A program made the translations under genes and the position numbers. From contig NZ_DJFS01000042.1 of the NCBI RefSeq assembly GCF_002432125.1, forward strand, positions 1 through 9,003: a stretch of DNA of 9,003 nt, given 5' to 3'. Below the pieces are notes generated by a model that was given only the letters and a program-made list of their open reading frames with translations, made no database searches and had not been told where the DNA came from. Each line of letters begins with the position of its first letter. Within the stretch, counting starts at the first letter, position 1. This DNA comes from Brevundimonas sp. UBA5866. Lineage in GTDB: Bacteria > Pseudomonadota > Alphaproteobacteria > Caulobacterales > Caulobacteraceae. Below, in pieces: positions 1 through 6,365 of this stretch.

Positions 1-1440
1 GCCGACATGGCCGCCGCCGCCAATGAAGCCCAGGACGCCGCCCGCATCGCCGCCGAGGACCTTGGCCGTCAGACCCTGCGTCTGGAAACCGCTGGCACCG
101 GCGTTACCGAACAGATCAAGGCGGTGGAAGACGGCCTGAGCCAGCAACGCGCGGCCCTCGTGACCGCCGCCTATTCCCTGCGGACCGATCAGGAAGACTT
201 TGCGGCGCAGATCGAAAGCCAGCGCGCCCAGTTCATCGAGCACCTGAGCCTGACCCGCAACGCCGCCTCCGAGCTGAACCAGACCGGCGACCAGATCGCC
301 GATGGCATCAAGAACCAGGTCGAGGCTGTGCTGGAACAGTTCCGCACTCTGGTGAACATGTCCCAACGCGAAGCCGAAGGCTTTGACGCGGCCACCAAGC
401 TCTCGCTCGACAAGTTCGAAGTGCTTGCCGCCGAAAGCCGCGAGCGCCTGCTGATGGAAACCCGCACAGCGGTCGAGACGCTGAACCGGGCCGCTCTGGA
501 ACAGCGGCAACTGGCCGAACAGGCCTTGCAGCAGGCCCAGATCCGCGCTGACCGTCTGGGCGAAAGCCTTTTCGATGCCGCGCGTCAGGCCGATGACGCC
601 GCTGAATCCCGCATTGCCGGTGCCCGTCGTATCGTCGACGAAACCCTGAAGCTGGTCGATCATACAGGCATCGAGGCCATGTCGCGGCTTGAATCCCTGA
701 CCCAGCGCGTGAACGAGGCGCTGGCCCGTATCGAGGGTTCCGTCCGCGAACTAGACGAACGTGCAGCCCGCCTTCCTGAAGAAGCCGCCCAACGCATGGC
801 TGCCGTGCGTCAGACCGCAGAGCAGAGCCTTGCCTCCCTGTCCGACGCCTCGCGCCGTGCCGCAGCAGAGGCCGAAGCCCTCGACATGGGCTTCCAGGAT
901 CGGGTCCGTAAGAACTACGAGATGGTCAATGAAGCCGTCCGCCTGATGGGGACGCCAAAGTCAGAGCCGGCACCTACCGACCTGCGTGTACCGCTGCGAC
1001 CGGCACCGTCACTGCATGAGCCTGTAGCGGCCCCTGCCCCGGTTCAGCCACCAGTTCAGGCCCCGGTTCAGGCACCGCCCGCCGTGCCGATCAGTGTCCT
1101 GACCGAGCGCGCTGTCAGCTCGATCCGCCGCATGGGGGTCGATCCCAACGCCCTGCTGCCACGCGCCCGCATCGAGGACGCGGCCTATGCCCTGTCACGT
1201 CAGGATGTCGTACGTGCCCGCCAGATCGTGCGCCGCGTCGCCCCTGCCGCCGTGCGTAGCGTCAATCGCCGCATTGCCGCAGACGTCGAACTGCAGAACG
1301 ACATCCTCAACTATATCGAGCGTTTCGCAGCCGTTCTGGCCGATTATGGCGACGACCAGAATGCCGTTAACGCCCGTCTGGCCACCGACGAAGGCCGCGC
1401 CTTCCTCATCTATGATGCGGCTTTAGGCGAAATTCAGTGA
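1..1440 (+). CDS. Large coiled-coil protein, 5'-truncated by the window edge
   Basis: The reading frame is open from base 1, so the ATG at base 7 is probably internal and the gene begins upstream. About 478 residues are visible. Counting from that ATG, residues 1-315 are almost purely Ala/Glu/Gln/Arg/Leu, with no prolines except single ones. This reads as a very long alpha-helical coiled coil that generic searches tend to label apolipoprotein- or kinesin-like. Residues 318-361 form a Pro/Ala/Val/Gln linker. Residues 362-477 form a compact helical domain rich in Arg, with the segments RMGVDPNALLPRARIEDAAYAL and DEGRAFLIYDAALGEI near the end. No membrane segment or enzyme motif is visible here; membrane segments could lie in the missing N-terminus. 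A structural or polarity role is the natural guess. In Caulobacterales the polar marker TipN is a large membrane-anchored coiled-coil protein of this build, but I cannot confirm homology from sequence recall. The following gene starts 84 bases downstream on the same strand. Confidence 0.75.
   Translation, partial: ADMAAAANEAQDAARIAAEDLGRQTLRLETAGTGVTEQIKAVEDGLSQQRAALVTAAYSLRTDQEDFAAQIESQRAQFIEHLSLTRNAASELNQTGDQIADGIKNQVEAVLEQFRTLVNMSQREAEGFDAATKLSLDKFEVLAAESRERLLMETRTAVETLNRAALEQRQLAEQALQQAQIRADRLGESLFDAARQADDAAESRIAGARRIVDETLKLVDHTGIEAMSRLESLTQRVNEALARIEGSVRELDERAARLPEEAAQRMAAVRQTAEQSLASLSDASRRAAAEAEALDMGFQDRVRKNYEMVNEAVRLMGTPKSEPAPTDLRVPLRPAPSLHEPVAAPAPVQPPVQAPVQAPPAVPISVLTERAVSSIRRMGVDPNALLPRARIEDAAYALSRQDVVRARQIVRRVAPAAVRSVNRRIAADVELQNDILNYIERFAAVLADYGDDQNAVNARLATDEGRAFLIYDAALGEIQ
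1042..1077 (+). repeat. Three tandem 12-base in-frame repeats in the linker
   Basis: Three imperfect 12-base units, each beginning GTTCAG, lie at 1042-1053, 1054-1065 and 1066-1077. They are in frame and encode VQPP, VQAP and VQAP. They form part of the flexible linker between the coiled coil and the C-terminal domain. Whole-codon units let the linker change length without a frameshift. The pattern is directly visible; a linker role is inferred. Confidence 0.8.
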
Positions 1441-1506
1441 AGTGACGCAACCTAAACAGGGCTTGACCGCTTCCGACTGAACACGCAGGTTCCATCGCAC
1501 TTGGGC

Positions 1507-1511
1507 AGGAG
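1507..1511 (+). promoter_or_regulatory. Candidate ribosome binding site for the C15-like gene
   Basis: AGGAG lies 13 bases before the ATG at 1525, which is slightly long spacing. An in-frame TTG at 1501 would start upstream of this motif and has no Shine-Dalgarno sequence of its own, so the ATG is preferred. The preceding gap (1441-1524) has a TTGACC hexamer at 1463-1468 that could be a -35 element. I see no good -10 partner, so no promoter is called. Confidence 0.5.
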
Positions 1512-1524
1512 TAACATTCAGCGA

Positions 1525-2145
1525 ATGGCACTTTCGACGCATTTGCCGCAAGACCGCGTGGCCGAACACGATCGCCGCCCGACCATTATTGTCTGTAATT
1601 GGTCGCAGGAAGATCCGGCCTGGGATCTGGTCGAGGACCTGTCGGGTGTGCCGTGGCAACCTGAAACAGCCCACACCGAACTGGTCGAACCGACAGGCGA
1701 CATTGCCAGCATGTCCGAACAGTTGGCCGAACGCCTGCTGAACCACGATGTACGTGCCCTGCTTTTGATCGGACGTACACGTCATGAAGGTCCCGCGCGC
1801 GTTCAACTTCGCGCGGAGATCCCGCACGAAAACGGCAAACGGATATCGACGGATACGCCCGGGGTCGTCCGCTCAACCGGACCGGCCGGTGAGATCATCG
1901 ATGCGGTGACAAAGGCGCACGTCTCGATCGTTGCCTCGTCCGAACACGAGCCGGACGCAGGCAGCGAGCTGCTCTATGACCTGCTGACACGTATGGAAGC
2001 GACGCTGGAAACGCCCGCCATATCGCTGCTGCGTTTCCCCTCGTCCATGAGCGAAAGCAATATCGCCCAGGCCGTGAAGGCTGCGGTTACCGTGATGACC
2101 CAGAACCTTACGCCACTTCCGCGATTTGGCTCAGGTCGCGCCTGA
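1525..2145 (+). CDS. Pyroglutamyl-peptidase I (C15)-like protein, probably non-catalytic
   Basis: This is a 206-residue soluble protein with no signal peptide or membrane segment. Its layout recalls pyrrolidone-carboxylate peptidase (about 200-220 residues). An N-terminal strand (TIIVCNW, residues 20-26) comes first. A central segment, RALLLIGRTR (77-86) followed by ARVQLRAEIPHEN (91-103), sits where C15 enzymes have GxAxGR...ERxAxN. DAGSELLYDLL (144-154) resembles SAGxYxCNxLLY, and ISLLRFPSS (166-174) resembles FIHVP. If this alignment is right, the catalytic Cys is replaced by Leu and the catalytic His by Arg, and the Glu is uncertain. Peptidase activity is then unlikely. The family assignment comes from motif memory and is tentative; otherwise it is a conserved hypothetical protein. 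The gene may be co-transcribed with the coiled-coil gene 84 bases upstream. Its last 38 bases overlap the end of the convergent transporter gene. Confidence 0.6.
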   Translation: MALSTHLPQDRVAEHDRRPTIIVCNWSQEDPAWDLVEDLSGVPWQPETAHTELVEPTGDIASMSEQLAERLLNHDVRALLLIGRTRHEGPARVQLRAEIPHENGKRISTDTPGVVRSTGPAGEIIDAVTKAHVSIVASSEHEPDAGSELLYDLLTRMEATLETPAISLLRFPSSMSESNIAQAVKAAVTVMTQNLTPLPRFGSGRA

Positions 2146-3295
2146 CCTCTGCACGCACGGCCATGACGGCATAGACGCCCACGACGGCCAGACCCGCCAT
2201 CGGCAGATAGCCCAGACCGCCCCACTTGTCGTAAAGCGGGCCGGATGCGGCCGTGGCCAGCCCTGTCATCAAGCCGGAAGACAGCATGGATGCAAGGGTC
2301 TGGGACGAGGTGTGATCCTGACGGGGGCTCAGTGTGCTGACGATTTCGACACTGCCCAGATAGACCGCCGCAAAGGTCAGGGCATGTAGCGCCTGCAGCG
2401 GCAGCAGGAAGGCCACAGACGGTTCTGTCGCCATCAGCAGCCAGCGCAGCACGGCGGCTATCCCGCCGATGATCACCAGTGTGAACGGGCCGATGCCGAC
2501 CTTGCGGCGCCACGGGTCGATCAGCCACATGAAGACGATTTCACCGGCGACAGCAAAGGCCCACAGCAGGCCCGTCGTGCTTTCGGCAATGCCCTGCTGT
2601 TTCCAGAGAATGGCCGAGAAGCTGTAATAGAAGCCGTGGGCAGCCTGAATGGCCCCCACCCCCAGAACCGCAATCATGAATGTGCGGTTTTTCAGGAGCC
2701 GCCCTAGTCCCTTGAACCGTTCGCGTCCGGACTGGGCGATGCCGCCCTCGCTGACTTCGACCGCCGGAAGAGCCAGCACGGAGAAGACAGCGCAGAGTGC
2801 GCTGGCCGCCACGATCCATATGATGACCGCCTGTTCGGAAACCTGCGTCAGCAGTGCCCCCATGCCGATATTGGCCATCACGAAAGCCAGAGAGCCAAAG
2901 CCGCGCGGCAGGCTGAACGGATAGCCATCGCGCTGGGCCACACGCAGGGTCAGAACATCGATCAGCGGGATGATCGCGGCACAGGCGGTGGCCCCCACGA
3001 ACCAGAACAGGCCTCGCAACAGGGTGCTGTCCACCAATGCCGCCGCGCCATAGCCCAGCGCCATCGCCAGACCCAGAAGCGCAATCGCCGTCTTGCGGTA
3101 GTGAAAGCCGTCCGCCCAGACCGCCATCAGGGGTCCGGTGGCCAGCCGCCCGACCATAGGCAAAGCCAGCAACAGGCCGATCTGTGCGCCTGACATGCCG
3201 GTAGAGGCAAGCCATAGGGCCGCGAACGGCATGACCACACCCGTGGTGCCGAAAAGCAGGGAATACTGGAGCGAGACGCGCACGGCCGATTTCAT
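2108..3295 (-). CDS. MFS transporter, HcaT / 3-phenylpropionate transporter-like
   Basis: This is a 395-residue inner-membrane protein with about 12 hydrophobic segments, the standard length for a major facilitator. An N-terminal six-helix half (about 8-178) is joined by a charged cytoplasmic loop (about 181-204) to a C-terminal half (205-380). Family marks are the PLIDVLTLR segment (110-118) after helix 4, YPFSLPRGFGSLAF (125-138) where relatives have a YGxxRxxGSxGF motif, and QALHALTFAA (301-310), which closely resembles HcaT and its relatives. These point to the LacY-like MFS_1 subgroup, which takes up phenylpropionate, nucleosides or related solutes by proton symport. The actual substrate cannot be read from the sequence, and no catabolic genes adjoin it. 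It starts at ATG 3295 with only a weak ribosome binding site, is divergent from the DUF423 gene, and stops with TAA inside the end of the convergent C15-like gene. Confidence 0.88.
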   Translation of the reverse strand: MKSAVRVSLQYSLLFGTTGVVMPFAALWLASTGMSGAQIGLLLALPMVGRLATGPLMAVWADGFHYRKTAIALLGLAMALGYGAAALVDSTLLRGLFWFVGATACAAIIPLIDVLTLRVAQRDGYPFSLPRGFGSLAFVMANIGMGALLTQVSEQAVIIWIVAASALCAVFSVLALPAVEVSEGGIAQSGRERFKGLGRLLKNRTFMIAVLGVGAIQAAHGFYYSFSAILWKQQGIAESTTGLLWAFAVAGEIVFMWLIDPWRRKVGIGPFTLVIIGGIAAVLRWLLMATEPSVAFLLPLQALHALTFAAVYLGSVEIVSTLSPRQDHTSSQTLASMLSSGLMTGLATAASGPLYDKWGGLGYLPMAGLAVVGVYAVMAVRAEVRRDLSQIAEVA

Positions 3296-3346
3296 GGCCG
3301 CGCCGGTAGCAGAGACTTCAGGTCGGATGTAGTCTAAACCTTAGTC
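3296..3346. promoter_or_regulatory. 51-base divergent intergenic region; possible leaderless promoter on plus strand
   Basis: This short gap must hold the start signals for both the minus-strand transporter and the plus-strand DUF423 gene, unless promoters lie inside the genes. On the plus strand, TCTAAACC at 3333-3340 resembles the Caulobacter housekeeping -10 element (GCTANAWC). It ends 6 bases before the DUF423 ATG, and no Shine-Dalgarno sequence precedes that ATG. Together this fits a leaderless transcript, which is common in Caulobacter. No good -35 hexamer is present at the right distance, so the call is weak. Confidence 0.3.
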
Positions 3347-3721
3347 ATGAATGCCAACCGTAATCTCGTCTTTTTCGCGGCTTTGAACGGTGCGATGTCC
3401 GTCGCTGTCGGCGCATTCGGCGCCCACGGCGTGGAGCCGCATCAGGCGGCACTTCTCCAGACCGGAGGACATTACCAGATGGTGCACGCTGTTTTGGCCG
3501 CCGCCATTGGGTTTTGGCCTGCTGCCGGACGGATGGGCACAGCAGCCGGATGGCTGGTTTCAACAGGCGGTCTGGTCTTCTGTACCGCGCTTGCATTTGT
3601 GGCTTTAGCTGGACTTCGCGTCATGGGAGCGGTCGCTCCCATCGGCGGGACCTTGATGATTTTGGGCTGGCTGTTGCTGGCCGGGCACGCTGTGCGAGGC
3701 ATGGCTGTCCAGAACGTGTAA
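3347..3721 (+). CDS. DUF423 (YgdD-type) small integral membrane protein
   Basis: This is a 124-residue, very hydrophobic protein with four predicted membrane helices (about 8-28, 45-60, 66-88 and 93-115). This is the usual size and topology for DUF423. Recognisable family motifs are GAFGAHG (22-28) at the end of helix 1, YQMVHA (43-48) at the start of helix 2, and PIGG (98-101) before the last helix. The protein sits in the inner membrane and its molecular function is not established. The gene is 18 bases upstream of the proline iminopeptidase gene on the same strand, so the two are probably co-transcribed, though I know of no functional link. The ATG at 3347 is the only sensible start, because the GAFGAHG helix begins right behind it. 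Confidence 0.88.
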   Translation: MNANRNLVFFAALNGAMSVAVGAFGAHGVEPHQAALLQTGGHYQMVHAVLAAAIGFWPAAGRMGTAAGWLVSTGGLVFCTALAFVALAGLRVMGAVAPIGGTLMILGWLLLAGHAVRGMAVQNV

Positions 3722-3739
3722 CTTACAGAAAGAACCCTG

Positions 3740-4714
3740 ATGGCCTTTCCTCCGATCACTGCACCCCGGCGCGAACTGTACCCCGAGATTGACGCTTACA
3801 ATCACGGCTGGCTCCAGACCGACAGCGTCCATGAAGTCTATTGGGAAGAAAGCGGTAATCCGGACGGGATTCCGGTGATCGTTCTGCACGGCGGACCGGG
3901 CGGTGCGGTCAATCCGGCCATGCGCCGTTACTTCGATCCGGCGGTCTATCGCATCGTCATGTTCGACCAGCGCGGCTGCGGCCTGTCGCGCCCCAACGCC
4001 AGCCTGGAAAACAACACCACCTGGGATCTGGTGAACGATATCGAGGCCATCCGCGAGATGCTGGGCATTGACAGATGGGTGGTCTTTGGCGGCTCGTGGG
4101 GGTCCACCCTGTCGCTGACCTATGCGATCAAACATCCCGAGCGCACCCGCGCGCTGGTCCTGCGCGGCATCTTCCTGATGACCAAGAAGGAACTGCACTG
4201 GTTCTATCAGGACGGCGCATCCATGATCCATCCGGACCTGTGGGAGAGCTTCCTGGCTCCAATCCCCGAGGATGAACGCGACAACCTGATGGCCGCCTAT
4301 TACAAGCGCCTGACGGGCGACAATATCGAAGAGCGCAACCGCTGCGCCGTGGCATGGGCCACGTGGGAAGGCAACACCGTTACAGTCGCAGGCGCCAATG
4401 GCGCGCCCGACAAATTCGCCGATCCAGAGTTCGCCGTGGCCTTTGCCCGTATCGAGAACTGGTATTTCACCAACGGCGGCTTCTTCGAGAGCGAGAACTG
4501 GATCATCGAAAACGTCGACAGGATCCGCCACATCCCGACGTGGATCGCCCAGGGCCGCTGGGACGTGGTCACGCCCGCCTCGGGCGCATGGGCGCTGCAC
4601 CGCGCCTTCCCCGAAGCCAAGCTGGAGATTATCGGCGATGCCGGCCACGCCAGCAGCGAGCCGGGCATCATCGACAGCCTGATCCGCGGCACCGACTGGG
4701 CCGCAAAGCAGTAA
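3740..4714 (+). CDS. pip: Proline iminopeptidase (alpha/beta hydrolase, family S33)
   Basis: This 324-residue cytoplasmic enzyme removes N-terminal proline from peptides and has the length usual for bacterial S33 prolyl aminopeptidases. Visible features are the oxyanion-hole motif HGGPGG (50-55), FDQRGCGLSRP (75-85), which is diagnostic of the family, and the nucleophile elbow GGSWGS (117-122) with Ser119. The acid lies in QGRWDVVTP (Asp275) and the catalytic histidine in AGHA (His303). The cap domain (about 145-245) carries the typical WATWEG segment (206-211). All triad residues are in place, so the enzyme should be active. The start at ATG 3740 has a weak purine-rich stretch (3727-3734) before it. 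The gene is the second in a two-gene unit with DUF423. It ends only 4 bases from the stop of the convergent DUF6173 gene, so its terminator has to lie within that neighbour. Confidence 0.95.
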   Translation: MAFPPITAPRRELYPEIDAYNHGWLQTDSVHEVYWEESGNPDGIPVIVLHGGPGGAVNPAMRRYFDPAVYRIVMFDQRGCGLSRPNASLENNTTWDLVNDIEAIREMLGIDRWVVFGGSWGSTLSLTYAIKHPERTRALVLRGIFLMTKKELHWFYQDGASMIHPDLWESFLAPIPEDERDNLMAAYYKRLTGDNIEERNRCAVAWATWEGNTVTVAGANGAPDKFADPEFAVAFARIENWYFTNGGFFESENWIIENVDRIRHIPTWIAQGRWDVVTPASGAWALHRAFPEAKLEIIGDAGHASSEPGIIDSLIRGTDWAAKQ

Positions 4715-4718
4715 GACC

Positions 4719-5186
4719 CTAGCCTATCCGGGCGGACGGGTTGGTATTCTTGACCAACTCGTCCAGCCGGAACCCGATCCGGTTGGGTTCTGCCTGATTT
4801 TCAGGCTTTTTGATCGCGCTCAGCACCACGTTCATCTGGGCATAATGCTGGATCAGGCGGACGGGCTTACCGTCTGCATTGCGGCCAAAGAACATGATCA
4901 AATCCGGCCCCCAATAGCCGACATCGAGGATCTGCATCGTGCCGTCACCGGGCAGGCCGACAACACTGGCACCGATCTCCTCGTCCTTGTTCAGGTTGGC
5001 CTCAAACTCCTGAATGAGTTTGGACAGGCGTACAAAGGCCCATTCCGCCGGATTGTCGCGCATACGAACCGACAGGTCCTGTACCGCGTCGGCATTGGCG
5101 GGATCAGAGGTAATGGGCTGCGGGCACGGTTCGGCACCACAGTCGGAAAACATGGCCGGATCTGCCTTGGGTAGGGGCTCGGTCAT
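4719..5186 (-). CDS. DUF6173 family protein downstream of rodA
   Basis: This is a 155-residue soluble protein without a signal peptide or membrane helices. Its N-terminal 40 residues look disordered (Pro/Asp/Ala-rich, with two cysteines at 16 and 21). The conserved part follows: NPAEWAFVRLSKLIQEFE (45-62), an Ile/Val-rich beta segment (70-88), GYWGPDLIMFFG (90-101), RLIQHYAQMNVVLSAIKKP (110-128) and RIGFRL (136-141). I recognise this pattern as DUF6173, a family of unknown function found in alphaproteobacteria; the assignment is from memory. It begins 21 bases after the rodA stop, so it is probably the last gene of the mre/mrd operon, which hints at a link with wall growth but does not show one. 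An inverted repeat surrounds the start codon (see 5169-5195). The antisense strand of codons 126-132 carries a terminator for the iminopeptidase gene. Confidence 0.8.
   Translation of the reverse strand: MTEPLPKADPAMFSDCGAEPCPQPITSDPANADAVQDLSVRMRDNPAEWAFVRLSKLIQEFEANLNKDEEIGASVVGLPGDGTMQILDVGYWGPDLIMFFGRNADGKPVRLIQHYAQMNVVLSAIKKPENQAEPNRIGFRLDELVKNTNPSARIG
4792..4811 (+). terminator. Intrinsic terminator for the DUF423-pip unit, inside the antisense DUF6173 gene
   Basis: A perfect 6-bp stem (GCCTGA at 4792-4797 and TCAGGC at 4801-4806) with a TTT loop is followed directly by TTTTT (4807-4811). This is the classical form of a rho-independent terminator on the plus strand, 77 bases past the pip stop. 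Read from the minus strand, the hairpin is not followed by a U-tract, so it should act in one direction only. The stem is short, so strength is uncertain. Confidence 0.7.
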
Positions 5187-5195
5187 GCCCTACCC
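5169..5195 (-). promoter_or_regulatory. Perfect 8-bp inverted repeat placing the DUF6173 start codon in its loop
   Basis: GGGTAGGG at 5169-5176 is the exact reverse complement of CCCTACCC at 5188-5195, separated by 11 bases. In the minus-strand mRNA the upstream arm is the purine-rich stretch just before the ATG (5186-5184), which would serve as the ribosome binding site. The downstream arm falls in early codons of the gene. Folding would bury the ribosome binding site and present the AUG in the loop. The repeat is directly visible; a control function is inferred. Confidence 0.45.
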
Positions 5196-5207
5196 TAACC
5201 GCCGATA

Positions 5208-6365
5208 TCAGAAGAGACCATGCCCCTTGGGCAGTTCGGCATAGCGGTGAACCCGCGTGGACAGCACCAGACCGAAGCCGATCATCACCGTCATCATCCC
5301 CGAACCACCGTATGACAGCATCGGCATCGGAACGCCCACAACAGGCGCAAGACCCATAACCATCGCGCCATTGATCAGCACGAACATGGCGACAAACGAC
5401 ACCATGCCCGCAGCGGCAATGCGGCCGAAATGGCTGTGCGACAGGGACGCGATGCGCAGCGCAATCAAGATCAGCGCGGCATAGCAGACCAGTACCGCCG
5501 ATGTGCCCAGAAAGCCGAACTCTTCGGCCAGGGTCGAAAAGATGAAATCGGTATGACGTTCGGGCAGGAACTCCAGCTGGCTCTGGCTCCCCAGACCAAA
5601 TCCCTTGCCCATCAAACCGCCCGATCCCAAAGCGATCTTGGACTGGATGATGTTGTATCCCGTGCCGGACGGGTCCATTTCGGGATTCAGGAAGTTCAGC
5701 ACCCGGTTGCGTTGATAGTCATGCATGAAGAACATGACGAACGGCGGCACGATGACAACAGCCGCCAGTGCTGCGGCACCGATAACCCACCAGCTAAGCC
5801 CCGCCAGAACCATAATGGCCGCGCCGGTCAGGCCGATGATCATGGCTGAGCCCAGGTCTGGCTGGTATGCTACCAGCACAAACGGCACGCCAATCATCCC
5901 TGCCGGAATGATCAGCTTCCACGACCAGCGGGCTTCCTGAGCCGAATGGTTGTGATACCAGCGCGCCAGGGCCAGCACCAAGCCGATCTTCATGAACTCT
6001 GCGGGCTGGATGCGGATGACACCGAGGTTCAGCCAGTTCTTGGCCCCGCCCGCCACATAGCCCAGAGGCGAGAAGTCAACGAGCGCCACCATGACCAGAA
6101 GCACACCGTAAAGCGGATAGGCCGAACGGAACCACCACTTGGGATGCACCAGTGCCAGAAACAGCATGGCCACCAGCAGTACGCCAAAGCGCAGCAGGTG
6201 TTTGGCGGCCCACGGCTCCCAAGACAGCTTGCCCAGCGAATAGAGCATCATGGTGCCCACACCGGCCAACAGCGCCAGCAGGCCCACGATCCGCCAGTCG
6301 ATCTGAGTCAATTTGGTAGACAGGCGCTCGCGTTCACCGGGGCGCGTCAGGGCGGATGCAGTCAT
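5208..6365 (-). CDS. rodA: Rod-shape SEDS peptidoglycan glycosyltransferase RodA
   Basis: This 385-residue protein has about ten membrane segments, as expected for a SEDS family member. It polymerises lipid II into glycan strands during cell elongation and works in complex with PBP2, encoded immediately upstream. Diagnostic stretches are GGAKNWLNLGVIRIQPAEFMK (106-126), PEMDPSGTGYNIIQSKIALG (228-247), LPERHTDFIF (267-276) and MPMLSYGGSGMM (347-358) before the last helix. Asp273 in PERHTDF corresponds to the catalytic Asp of RodA proteins. All key motifs are intact. The start is ATG 6365, which overlaps the mrdA stop as ATGA and is preceded by a strong GGAGGAG site. Elongasome RodA is favoured over the divisome homologue FtsW by the neighbouring mrdA and mreD genes. 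Confidence 0.96.
   Translation of the reverse strand: MTASALTRPGERERLSTKLTQIDWRIVGLLALLAGVGTMMLYSLGKLSWEPWAAKHLLRFGVLLVAMLFLALVHPKWWFRSAYPLYGVLLVMVALVDFSPLGYVAGGAKNWLNLGVIRIQPAEFMKIGLVLALARWYHNHSAQEARWSWKLIIPAGMIGVPFVLVAYQPDLGSAMIIGLTGAAIMVLAGLSWWVIGAAALAAVVIVPPFVMFFMHDYQRNRVLNFLNPEMDPSGTGYNIIQSKIALGSGGLMGKGFGLGSQSQLEFLPERHTDFIFSTLAEEFGFLGTSAVLVCYAALILIALRIASLSHSHFGRIAAAGMVSFVAMFVLINGAMVMGLAPVVGVPMPMLSYGGSGMMTVMIGFGLVLSTRVHRYAELPKGHGLF

Noticed and set aside
1463..1491. TTGACC hexamer at 1463-1468 as a -35 element before the C15-like gene
   Set aside because: No acceptable -10 sequence lies 16-18 bases downstream, and the gene could be read from the upstream promoter.
3605..4648. A 347-codon minus-strand open frame opposite pip
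   Set aside because: This is an antisense shadow. The plus strand carries an intact alpha/beta hydrolase with a full triad, and the antisense product has no recognisable domain.
4770..4790. Inverted repeat GAACCC/GGGTTC as a terminator for pip
   Set aside because: It has no T-tract on either strand; the hairpin at 4792-4811 just beyond it is a far better terminator.
5169..5195. The 8-bp inverted repeat after rodA as a terminator
   Set aside because: On the minus strand the stem is followed by mixed sequence without a U-run, and it overlaps the DUF6173 start, so a translational role fits better.
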